DNA of 64,000 nucleotides. Origin: Opitutaceae bacterium (GTDB lineage Bacteria; Verrucomicrobiota; Verrucomicrobiia; Opitutales; Opitutaceae). The stretch is from positions 61,681 through 125,680 of the forward strand of contig JAGOJU010000004.1 in NCBI GenBank assembly GCA_017994935.1, given 5' to 3'. Every line of letters starts with the position of its first letter. The first letter of the stretch is position 1. The notes beneath the pieces are model-generated. The model made no database searches and had not been told where the DNA came from. It saw only the letters and a program-made list of their open reading frames with translations. The position numbers were made by a program, and so were the translations under genes. This document shows positions 19,243 through 26,233 of this stretch, in pieces.

Positions 19243-20454
19243 ATGAAACATTCATTCGCAACCTTGCCCCGGAACCTACTCCTTGCCCTGTCGCCCGTCC
19301 TGCTGGTGCTGCCGTCCCGGGCGGCGAGCACCAGCCAGGCTTTTTATGGCGATCCGCCGGATGACTTTCATCCCTGGGCGGTTCACGACCGCAATCGGCT
19401 CCAGCCTCAACGGGTCGTGCCTGGCACACCCGGCACGCAGCAGAGTCCGGGCCGGCCGCCATCGGATGCCGTGGTCCTGTTTGACGGCACGGAGGCGTCG
19501 CTCGCGAACTGGATCTCCGACAAACCTGAGGGCGGCCCAATCAAATGGGCACTGAAGGAGGGCGCGTTGGAAGTCGTTCCGAAGACGGGCTACATCCGGA
19601 CTCGCCGGGAGTTCGGAGACGTGCAGTTGCACGTCGAATGGGCGTCACCCACGGTGATAAAGGGTGAAGGGCAGGGCCGGGGCAACAGCGGCATTTTTCT
19701 CCATGGGCTGGTCGAGGTGCAGGTCCTGGACAACAACAACAATCCCACCTATGCGGATGGGTTTGCAGCGTCCGTGTATGGCGTGAACCCTGCGATGGCG
19801 AATGCGCTGCGGCCGACCGGTGAGTTCCAGTTCATCGACATCGTTTTCCGCAGGCCCATTTACGTAGGGGATATTTTGGTGGATCCGGGATATGTGACGG
19901 TTTTCTGCAATGGAGTGCTGGTGCAGGATCATACTCCCCTGGAGGGTCCGACTGGACACATCAAGCGCACCCACTCGAAGCCGTTTCCTGAAAAGGGACC
20001 GCTCAGGCTTCAGGATCACGGCGACCTTGTGCGTTTCCGCAACATCTGGATCCGGGAGTTGCCGCCCCGGCCGCAGGCGGGCGCAACGGATTTTGCCTAC
20101 ACGGCGATCGAAACGGCAGCGAAGCGGGCGGAGATTGCGGAAAGCATACGAAACGATGGCGCGAGATTGGCGGCGGGCTCAAATGCGCGAATGCTCCGGC
20201 TCGCGGAGTCGCTTGTCTACGCGCCGGATGCCGATACCCGCAAGGAAGTCGAGGCGCTGGCATCGGCGTATGTGGAGTCGATTGTGCGTCTCTCGGGTGA
20301 TGCGCTCGAGGCGAAAAAGGATGAGGTCACGGGAGTGCTCAAGGCGTTGCAGTACCTCGCGAAGTGCGCAGCGCTATCGCCTGATTTCGAACCCAGGGTG
20401 ACCTTGGAAAAGGTTTCGCTTGCGGCGGGTTGGGAGGACGCAAAGAAGAAGTAG
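19243..20454 (+). CDS. Secreted DUF1080 (3-keto-disaccharide hydrolase-like) protein
   Basis: This 403-residue protein has a signal peptide at residues 1-29, then a DUF1080 concanavalin-like beta-sandwich domain (about 75-285) with the typical opening VVLFDGTEASLANW and the core GNSGIFLHGLVEVQVLDN. Members bind or cleave glycosides, including 3-keto-glucosides. The C-terminal 110 residues are helical and not recognised. The ATG at 19243 is chosen because it starts the signal peptide; the frame is open further upstream, but that stretch is not signal-like. A strong bidirectional terminator follows 42 bp after the stop. Confidence 0.88.
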   Translation: MKHSFATLPRNLLLALSPVLLVLPSRAASTSQAFYGDPPDDFHPWAVHDRNRLQPQRVVPGTPGTQQSPGRPPSDAVVLFDGTEASLANWISDKPEGGPIKWALKEGALEVVPKTGYIRTRREFGDVQLHVEWASPTVIKGEGQGRGNSGIFLHGLVEVQVLDNNNNPTYADGFAASVYGVNPAMANALRPTGEFQFIDIVFRRPIYVGDILVDPGYVTVFCNGVLVQDHTPLEGPTGHIKRTHSKPFPEKGPLRLQDHGDLVRFRNIWIRELPPRPQAGATDFAYTAIETAAKRAEIAESIRNDGARLAAGSNARMLRLAESLVYAPDADTRKEVEALASAYVESIVRLSGDALEAKKDEVTGVLKALQYLAKCAALSPDFEPRVTLEKVSLAAGWEDAKKK

Positions 20455-20496
20455 AGGACTCAGGCACGCCGGTTTCCTCAGCCTGCGGAGAAAAGA

Positions 20497-20525
20497 AAAA
20501 CCCGCCCCCATGCAGGGCGGGTTTT
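20497..20525. terminator. Bidirectional intrinsic terminator
   Basis: A-tract AAAA, stem CCCGCCC (20501-20507), loop CCATGCA, stem GGGCGGG (20515-20521), then TTTT. A-tract and T-tract flank the stem symmetrically, so it can stop transcription from both sides. It sits between the convergent ends of the DUF1080 gene (20454) and the VPDSG-CTERM gene (20555). Confidence 0.85.
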
Positions 20526-20554
20526 GGCTTTTTGCTTCTGAATTTGAAGGGCCT

Positions 20555-21436
20555 TCAGGAGGCGCGCCTGCGACGGCTCATGCCGAAGAGGGCGAGGAGT
20601 CCTGCGCCTAGCAGCAGTGCGGTTGCGCCGGAATCCGGAACGCTTGTGCTTCTGCCGGTTTCGAAGTCGTACGTGCGGCTGAGGCCATTCGTCTCGATCG
20701 AGACATTGTCGAAATAATCGTCCTGATTGATGTTGTAGGTGCCGATCCCCATCTGGAGGCCGATCACGCGTGCATTCGCGAAATCGGTTGCGTCATTGGT
20801 TTGGAAGACAGCGGCCCATTCAGCGAGGGACTTCAAAGGAGGACCACCGGCTCCGCTAGCGGTTTCGAAGCCGCCATTCCACCACCAGCCGCCTGCGGCG
20901 TCATTTCCGGATCCGGTGTTCTGGTTGATTGCAACATTGATCCAGTCGCCCTGCGTTGGGGTGCCGGCACCGTTTGGCAGGAGATTCCAATACGGCTCAT
21001 AGATGAGCGCGCCATAGTTGTCACCGGAACCACCGGGAGCGGCAATGAGGAGCTTCAAGGAAGGGGCCGCCGCCATTTCGGTCGTGACGGATTTGAAATA
21101 GCTGTAGCCCAGACTGATGTTGCCCAGCACGGTTGCTGCATCGCCGAAATCGCGGTACGTCGTTACTTCTGCCTTGGCGTTGTTTTGACCGTCGGTCGTC
21201 AGGTGGGCCGCGCCGGTGGGCAGCGGCTGGTTGTTCTCGAGGTTCCCCCCGGCGCCAGACAGGTCCACGATGGAAGCACCGCCGCCTGGGCGGATATCAT
21301 TGCCATACCATGCATCCGCCACTTCCGAACCAGGAGCAACGGGTGTCTGAAAGGAGTTTACGACGACTTGGCCGAACGTCGGCGCTGCAATCAGGATTGC
21401 AGAAACGAGTGAGGTGGCTGGGAGGACAAACTTCAT
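20555..21436 (-). CDS. Secreted protein with VPDSG-CTERM sorting signal
   Basis: This 293-residue protein has a signal peptide at residues 1-22 and a Gly/Asn/Asp-rich middle region. The C-terminus is tripartite: VPDSG, a hydrophobic helix (ATALLLGAGLLALFGM) and a basic tail SRRRRAS. VPDSG-CTERM signals are known substrates of the exosortase system that is widespread in Verrucomicrobia, so the protein is probably cleaved at the C-terminus and displayed in the envelope or an extracellular matrix. No exosortase gene lies in this window. The mature domain is not recognised; it may be a lectin-like or jelly-roll fold. Confidence 0.85.
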   Translation of the reverse strand: MKFVLPATSLVSAILIAAPTFGQVVVNSFQTPVAPGSEVADAWYGNDIRPGGGASIVDLSGAGGNLENNQPLPTGAAHLTTDGQNNAKAEVTTYRDFGDAATVLGNISLGYSYFKSVTTEMAAAPSLKLLIAAPGGSGDNYGALIYEPYWNLLPNGAGTPTQGDWINVAINQNTGSGNDAAGGWWWNGGFETASGAGGPPLKSLAEWAAVFQTNDATDFANARVIGLQMGIGTYNINQDDYFDNVSIETNGLSRTYDFETGRSTSVPDSGATALLLGAGLLALFGMSRRRRAS

Positions 21437-21740
21437 GTTTTTTGTTCTAGTTGTAGGTTGAATTTGGACAGGCCCAGGGAGACCAGATATCGTGGATCTA
21501 CGCCCTCCAAGGGATGGAATTGCGCAGCTGCTAGCAGTGGCTGTGCCGACTCATATCGGATGCGGTATATATCGGAAAAGTATCTATCATTAAAACATGT
21601 TTATCATTTGTTTATGAATGTGCTTATTCAGTGTATTAAATCATATTCTCATAAGAATTTTGACCCGATTGTAAACGATGCCGACAGTCATCCCGCGGTG
21701 AATTTTCATCACCCGCCGGCCGCTGATTTTTGAGGGGCTT
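21437..21740. other. AT-rich intergenic region
   Basis: This 304-bp stretch lies between the start of the VPDSG-CTERM gene and the stop of surE. Bases about 21555-21665 are markedly AT-rich against a GC-rich background and contain the 10-bp palindrome AAACATGTTT (21593-21602). It probably holds the promoter of the VPDSG-CTERM gene, but I cannot place -35 and -10 boxes with confidence. No gene is supported. Confidence 0.5.
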
Positions 21741-22550
21741 TCAGTGACCGGAACTGCCTGAGGCGAGACCCAGCGCGCGGTAGTCGATGACGGTGTGACT
21801 GATTCGTCCGGACTGGATTGCCTGATGATCGGTGAGGTGGTCCGATGGGGAGCAGTCTCTGCCTTCCTGAAAGATGAAACGGTGGGTGCCGTCGTCTGCT
21901 GCGGGACTGAAAAGCCCGGGCACAATGACGTGGGCCGGAATGGTGCGCACAACCGCGGCGTCCGGGCGGCATCCCAGCGGGAAATTGAGATTGTTCACGA
22001 TGAACGATCGGGCGGGCGTCGCGGCGACGAGTTCCGGCACGAGTTGCGCGGCGCGTGCTGCGGAGATTCGTACGGCCGCGAGCAGCTCCGCATCGGGCTG
22101 GCCTGAGGATTGCCGAAGGCGTTCGTAGAGTGCGGGTGACATTTCCTGCGAAAACGCCATGGCCGGGTAGCCGTGCACCGCGCCTTCCCAGGCTCCTCCG
22201 ATCGTTCCGCTCGCGAGGATGAATCCGAGGGACGTGTTGCGTCCAATGTTGATGCCGGAGACCACGGCATCGATGCGATGGTCGCGGGGCAGCAGGTGGG
22301 CGAGCCCGATATTCACGCAGTCGCTTGGTGTCCCATCGACGCTCCAGGTTTCGCATCCGAGTCCGGCGTCGATCTTCGCGGAGGTGACGGCACGATGGCG
22401 GGATTTGGCGGCGCCGATCCAGCTCTGTTCCAATTTGGGTGCGACGACGTAGAGGGTGTGGCCTTCCCCGCGGAGTGCCCGCACGAGTTCGTGCAGGAAA
22501 GCTGAGCCGATGCCGTCGTCGTTGGTTGCAAGCAGATTCATTGCTCCCAC
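21741..22550 (-). CDS. surE: 5'/3'-nucleotidase SurE
   Basis: This 269-residue cytoplasmic phosphatase removes phosphate from nucleoside monophosphates. The metal-site residues of the SurE family are visible: ATNDDG (D11, D12), S43 in the segment APKLEQSWIG, and N101 in VVSGINIGRNTS. An ATG three codons downstream (22541) would give a start closer to the usual M-LLLTNDDG opening; either is possible. It ends 304 bp before the VPDSG-CTERM gene and starts 241 bp after the radical SAM gene stop. Confidence 0.92.
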   Translation of the reverse strand: MGAMNLLATNDDGIGSAFLHELVRALRGEGHTLYVVAPKLEQSWIGAAKSRHRAVTSAKIDAGLGCETWSVDGTPSDCVNIGLAHLLPRDHRIDAVVSGINIGRNTSLGFILASGTIGGAWEGAVHGYPAMAFSQEMSPALYERLRQSSGQPDAELLAAVRISAARAAQLVPELVAATPARSFIVNNLNFPLGCRPDAAVVRTIPAHVIVPGLFSPAADDGTHRFIFQEGRDCSPSDHLTDHQAIQSGRISHTVIDYRALGLASGSSGH

Positions 22551-22631
22551 CGTAGCGTGGCGGTGTGGTCTGGCGATTCAGGAAATGCGCCCGCCCTTGC
22601 GTCGCTTTCGTGGCTGCGGTAGGTGCTGGGA

Positions 22632-22844
22632 ATGACACCGCTCGACAACCTCACGGCCGCGTTCGAACTGCTTTGGGAGGCCAAGGTCCATCTGGTCCGC
22701 GGGACCGAGGGACTTGATCCGGATTTCGCCGCGCGCCTGCGCGGGGTGCATGGGCAGATAGCCGCGAGCCGCGATCAATTGCAGCACCTGCTCATCGAAT
22801 TGCAGGCGAGACATCCTCCCGCTGCGCACCGGCCTCCGGCATGA
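22632..22844 (+). CDS. Small helical protein overlapping the radical SAM gene end
   Basis: This 70-residue open frame starts at an ATG (22632) and reads MTPLDNLTAAFELLWEAKVH and on, an amphipathic, mostly helical composition with a Pro-rich end. A GTG three codons upstream (22623) is an alternative start. The last 53 bp overlap the 3' end of the antiparallel radical SAM gene. Its composition is more protein-like than that of the competing frames on the other strand, but it has no recognised family and no strong ribosome binding site. It could be real or chance. Confidence 0.4.
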   Translation: MTPLDNLTAAFELLWEAKVHLVRGTEGLDPDFAARLRGVHGQIAASRDQLQHLLIELQARHPPAAHRPPA

Positions 22845-23604
22845 CCCGGCGAATGGCGTCCGGCGGCGTGTCCGGAAAGGCCTTGCGCGTATCATTCGTT
22901 TTCCACCGGCCTGAAAAGTTCGGATTTGCCCAGCAATGGCGGCAGATGTCCATTCGCCCCATCAGCTTTTCCCGGTAACCCGCCATGTAATTCATGCCCA
23001 CCGGCACGGCGATGTGCGGGATCTGCATCACGTCGACGCCCTTGGCCTTGGCTGCACCGAACACCGGGGGGCCGCAGTAGGGGAAGATGTGATCGTTGAA
23101 CAGCATGGGACCGAAACAGTTGCAGCCACCGGTTGCGGGTGCGGTCGCTGACCGGTCGGTCGAGTGTTCCCAGAAATAGGTGCCGTCCCAGAGCGAAACC
23201 TTCGTCCCGTGCCGCTCGCGGAAACGGTCCAGGGAGTCGTGACGGTTGTAGTTTGCATACACCGATACAAAGAGCCGGTCGAGGCAGTCCATGCTTTCCT
23301 CGTTGATGCGTTCGAGCAGCAGTCCGTTGGTGACCATGGTCATCCAGCCGATGGCGCGCGAGCGTTTCAGTCGCCGCAGTCCCTCGTTCAGATGTTTCCA
23401 TAGAAACGGTTCACCCGGTCCGTGGATCGAGAGGGAGCGGATGAAATAGTTCGAGCGTTCCGTGTAGAAAAGGAAACGGTCCAGCTGTTCGAGAGAGAGC
23501 TGGAAGCCCCTGACGTGCCGCATGAGATCGGCATGGGCGCAGAGTTCGCAGTCGTTCTGGCAGGGGGAGGAGACCTCCAGCTTGAACTCGTAGATCGTGA
23601 GCAT
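22792..23604 (-). CDS. Radical SAM enzyme with SPASM/twitch-like C-terminal cysteines
   Basis: This 270-residue cytoplasmic enzyme has the radical SAM cluster at CQNDCELC (C15, C19, C22) and a GxGEP-type segment HGPGEPF (61-67). Extra cysteines C161, C163, C177, C221 and C224 lie in a SPASM/twitch-like layout (GGCNCFGP...FPYC...CRHC), suggesting an auxiliary Fe-S cluster. Such enzymes commonly modify ribosomally made peptides. It starts 11 nt after the stop of an NHLP-type peptide gene on the same strand, so I infer that it modifies that peptide. At 270 residues it is shorter than most SPASM proteins, and the final 50 residues are low in structure. Confidence 0.85.
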   Translation of the reverse strand: MLTIYEFKLEVSSPCQNDCELCAHADLMRHVRGFQLSLEQLDRFLFYTERSNYFIRSLSIHGPGEPFLWKHLNEGLRRLKRSRAIGWMTMVTNGLLLERINEESMDCLDRLFVSVYANYNRHDSLDRFRERHGTKVSLWDGTYFWEHSTDRSATAPATGGCNCFGPMLFNDHIFPYCGPPVFGAAKAKGVDVMQIPHIAVPVGMNYMAGYREKLMGRMDICRHCWANPNFSGRWKTNDTRKAFPDTPPDAIRRVMPEAGAQREDVSPAIR

Positions 23605-23615
23605 GGCGCCGGCGG

Positions 23616-24014
23616 CTAATTCGTTTGTGCGTGTGCGGGGTGCGACAGGACAGGTGACGTGCCATGCCCGGTGTGCGCTGCAGATTGAGCGGCGGGCCCG
23701 GACGAATCCGGAATGCTTTCAGCAAATACCGGCGTCATCGGCTGGTTCCTGGTGGCGTGATAGAGAATACGGCTGATGTCGATTTCAGAAAGTTCACCCT
23801 GGCCGTGTATGATCGAGGGAAGCACCAGCACCTGTTCGTCGAGTCGTTCGACGAACCGCAGCTTGATATCGGCGGGGAGCGGCTGGTCGACGACCTGAGA
23901 GAGTGCAGCCCGGGGGTCGGCGATGGTCAGCGCGCGGAATTTGGAATCAAACAGCGCCCTGCGAAACACCGCACGTATGGCGTCAATCCAGCGCTCATTG
24001 GTCCAAGGATCCAT
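23616..24014 (-). CDS. Putative RiPP precursor with NHLP-type leader
   Basis: In this 132-residue protein, residues 11-66 match the pattern of nitrile-hydratase-alpha-like leader peptides: helix with AVFRRALFDSKFRALTIADP, then RAALSQVVDQPLPADI and KLRFVERLDEQVLVLP. Residues 72-90 form a second helix-like segment (GELSEIDISRILYHATRN). The last 42 residues are rich in Ser, Ala, His and Pro, have no Cys, and look like an unstructured core or follower. No GG or GA cleavage motif is obvious. The gene precedes a radical SAM gene by 11 nt, as expected for precursor and modifying enzyme. A free-standing protein with a leader-like domain is the alternative. Confidence 0.65.
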   Translation of the reverse strand: MDPWTNERWIDAIRAVFRRALFDSKFRALTIADPRAALSQVVDQPLPADIKLRFVERLDEQVLVLPSIIHGQGELSEIDISRILYHATRNQPMTPVFAESIPDSSGPAAQSAAHTGHGTSPVLSHPAHAQTN

Positions 24015-24075
24015 GGGACTAAACGGTTTTAAGCCCTCCGGTTGAAGTCAACCTGCAACGTCGGCACTCGGCGCA

Positions 24076-24098
24076 GGGGCACGCTTCGTCGTGCCCGG
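24076..24098 (+). repeat. REP-like palindromic repeat, copy 3
   Basis: GGGCACG, loop CTTCGT, CGTGCCC (24077-24096) differs from copy 1 by one loop base. It sits in the probable 5' leader of the minus-strand peptide/radical SAM pair. A degenerate inverted partner is at 24219-24239. Confidence 0.7.
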
Positions 24099-24149
24099 AT
24101 AGTGGATTTCCCGCTATGACACAGGGTCTTTTTGAGACGTATGTGAAGT

Positions 24150-24179
24150 TTTATAGGTCACTTAAATGCTATGAGTAAA
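24150..24179 (-). promoter_or_regulatory. Candidate sigma-70 promoter of the peptide/radical SAM pair
   Basis: On the minus strand a TTTACT box (24174-24179) and a TATAAA box (24150-24155) are separated by 18 bp, in the only AT-rich part of this region. Transcription would start near 24143 and give a leader of about 130 nt that contains the REP-like hairpin. This is pattern matching only. Confidence 0.35.
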
Positions 24180-24218
24180 TTGAGAACTGAGCAGCGTTTT
24201 TGTTCGTAGCGCGCAGAC

Positions 24219-24239
24219 GGGCACGGCGACGCGCGCCCC
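24219..24239 (-). repeat. Degenerate REP-like repeat
   Basis: GGGCACGGCGACGCGCGCCC keeps most of the paired stem bases (GGGC-CG and CG-GCCC) but not the consensus loop. It lies about 142 bp from copy 3, similar to the 128-bp spacing of copies 1 and 2. Confidence 0.4.
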
Positions 24240-24558
24240 TCCCATTGAGCACCAGCGTCAATCGCCTTTTCGGCATTTTTTGGCGGATGAACCGTATTGA
24301 GAATCGGTGCTGTTGCCGAAGGGATTTGGCAGATTTCCGGTAGTGACCGAAGAGCTCAGACCCAAGCCGGACCGGCGAAGCGCCGGTTGCGGGGGATGCC
24401 AGGGAGAATTTGCTGGCGGGATTGTGATGCTGGCCTCCCCCCGGCCTGCCATGGTTTCACTACCTGCGCCCGGTACGTTCTTCGCATCGGGTTACCGGAC
24501 ACGGCTTAGATTGCACTCGCCATTTCGTTTTCGGTCACCCCAATGACGGAGATCACCA

Positions 24559-25122
24559 GTGAATACCCCGAGCACGCCGGATACCCTGCCTATCGAAAGA
24601 CAGACGCGATGGTTTGTTGAGCAGGTGCATTCGCACGATGCGGCCCTCAAGCAATATCTGCGTTCCTCTTTTCCATCGGTCGGCGACGTCGAAGATGTGG
24701 TACAGGAGTCCTATTTGCGTGTCTGGCATCGTCAGATGCAACAACCTCTCGCGTCCGCACGCAGTTTTCTCTATCGCGTCGCCCGGAATCTTGCTGTCGA
24801 CAGATTGCGTCGCACCGCCATTTCTCCAATCGAGCCTTCGGCCGAATTCATCAGTTCGCGTGCAGCCGACAACAACCCGGATGCCGCCGAAGCAGCGAGT
24901 GGAAAGGAAGAGGTGCAACTGCTGCTTGATGCAATCGAGTCCCTGCCGCCCCGTTGCCGTGAGATCCTAGTGCTGCAAAAGCTCCATGGACTGTCGCTCA
25001 GGGAAATAGCCCACAGGCTGGGCATTGCCGAAGGCACTGTGCAGATTCAGGGAGCGAAGGGCATGCGGCGTTGTGCGGAGTACCTGCGCGAGCGGGGTAT
25101 CGGCCGAAAGGAGAGCGCATGA
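24559..25122 (+). CDS. ECF RNA polymerase sigma factor, FecI type
   Basis: This 187-residue sigma factor has region 2 (about 30-95, with FPSVGDVEDVVQESYLRVW) and region 4 (about 120-180, with LPPRCREILVLQKLHGLSLR and EIAHRLGI). The GTG start at 24559 is supported by GGAG 7 nt upstream. Its stop overlaps the ATG of the FecR-type gene (ATGA), showing translational coupling. With that anti-sigma and the STN-bearing TonB receptor downstream, it fits the FecI/FecR cell-surface signalling scheme, in which substrate binding at the receptor frees the sigma factor. Confidence 0.93.
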   Translation: MNTPSTPDTLPIERQTRWFVEQVHSHDAALKQYLRSSFPSVGDVEDVVQESYLRVWHRQMQQPLASARSFLYRVARNLAVDRLRRTAISPIEPSAEFISSRAADNNPDAAEAASGKEEVQLLLDAIESLPPRCREILVLQKLHGLSLREIAHRLGIAEGTVQIQGAKGMRRCAEYLRERGIGRKESA

Positions 25123-26159
25123 GCAAGGTGGGAAAGGACATAGCGGAAGACATCGCCGACATTGCTGCACAGTGGCTGTTTCGGCGAAACGCGGGATTTT
25201 CTGCTGCGGAGCAATCCGAATTGGAAACGTGGAAAGCGGCCGATCCGCTGCACGCGAGTGCGTTTGCAGACCTCGAGCGCGACTGGTCCATTCTCGATCG
25301 TCCCCTCAAACATGGCCGCGCTCAGGCAATGCTCGCGCAGCTTGTGAAGCGCGCCCGGCACCGCCGGCTCCGCCGAATGGCATGGACCACAGCGGCGTGT
25401 TTTACACTGCTGGGCACAGGGGTGCTGTGGCGGACGGCCATTGCGCCGCCCCAATCGGACAATCCGCAGCGGGTCGCGATTGTTGTTCCGGACACGCGCA
25501 CACTTCCCGACGGGAGCATCGTCGAGTTGAAGTCCGGCGCGCAGATCCGTGTGGATTTCAGTGGTGCCACCCGGGCGGTGGCGCTGATTTCCGGCGAGGC
25601 GCATTTTCAGGTCGCCCACGACGCGAAACCTTTTGTCGTCACAGCCGGAGCTGTCGAGTTCCGTGCCGTTGGCACCGCATTCTCGGTGGAACTGGCAGCG
25701 GAGTCCGTTGCCCTTCTGGTCACCCAGGGGCGGGTGGCGGTGGAAAAATCGGTGCCGGCCTCAGCGTCGCGAGTGCCGTCCGGCACACCAGAGCCGGCCG
25801 AGAGACTGGCCACGGTCGATGCCGGCAACCGCGTCGTTGTGCCCGCTGACGCCCCTGCCGGGCTTCACTCGCTTGCCCCGGTGTCTGTGCCGCGTGAAGA
25901 GATGTCGGAACAAATGGCCTGGCGCATCCCGCGGATTGACTTCACGCGGATTCCTTTGGCGGAGGCGATCGACCTGATGAACCAGCGCAACCCAGGCCAG
26001 CTGCAAATGGCGATCGACGACAAAGCCCTCGGCAGCCTGCGGGTGAGCGGCCTCTTCCGCGCCGACCGCGTCGATGCTTTTGTGGGGCTTTTGGAAACGA
26101 ACTTCGGCGTTGAGGCCGAAACCAGGGAAAACACGATCCATCTTCGCAAGCGGCGCTGA
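25119..26159 (+). CDS. FecR-type anti-sigma regulator
   Basis: This 346-residue protein has an N-terminal cytoplasmic FecR domain with the characteristic DIAAQWLFRRN, one membrane helix at about residues 87-106, and a periplasmic domain (FecR core about 130-230, with LPDGSIVELKSGAQI). The C-terminal STN-like segment contains RIPLAEAIDLMNQ. It should hold the preceding ECF sigma inactive until the TonB receptor signals. Its ATG overlaps the sigma stop by 4 nt. The next gene is the receptor, 74 bp downstream. Confidence 0.92.
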   Translation: MSKVGKDIAEDIADIAAQWLFRRNAGFSAAEQSELETWKAADPLHASAFADLERDWSILDRPLKHGRAQAMLAQLVKRARHRRLRRMAWTTAACFTLLGTGVLWRTAIAPPQSDNPQRVAIVVPDTRTLPDGSIVELKSGAQIRVDFSGATRAVALISGEAHFQVAHDAKPFVVTAGAVEFRAVGTAFSVELAAESVALLVTQGRVAVEKSVPASASRVPSGTPEPAERLATVDAGNRVVVPADAPAGLHSLAPVSVPREEMSEQMAWRIPRIDFTRIPLAEAIDLMNQRNPGQLQMAIDDKALGSLRVSGLFRADRVDAFVGLLETNFGVEAETRENTIHLRKRR

Positions 26160-26233
26160 GGAAAATCCCCGCGGCACAAAAATAGGGCGCGGTTGGATAT
26201 GGGATTTTGCCGCCGAGTTCGTGGTGAAGGTTT

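Larger units (their letters stand above)
24015..24558. other. Divergent intergenic region
   Basis: This 544-bp stretch lies between the peptide/radical SAM pair (minus) and the sigma factor gene (plus). It holds one good and one degenerate REP-like hairpin and a candidate minus-strand promoter. I found no convincing gene; a short frame on the minus strand near 24258-24452 has unlikely composition. The sigma-factor promoter should be here but I could not place it. Confidence 0.5.

Noticed and set aside
21458..21733. 91-residue plus-strand frame in the AT-rich gap
   Set aside because: No ribosome binding site and improbable composition; the region is better explained as promoter sequence.
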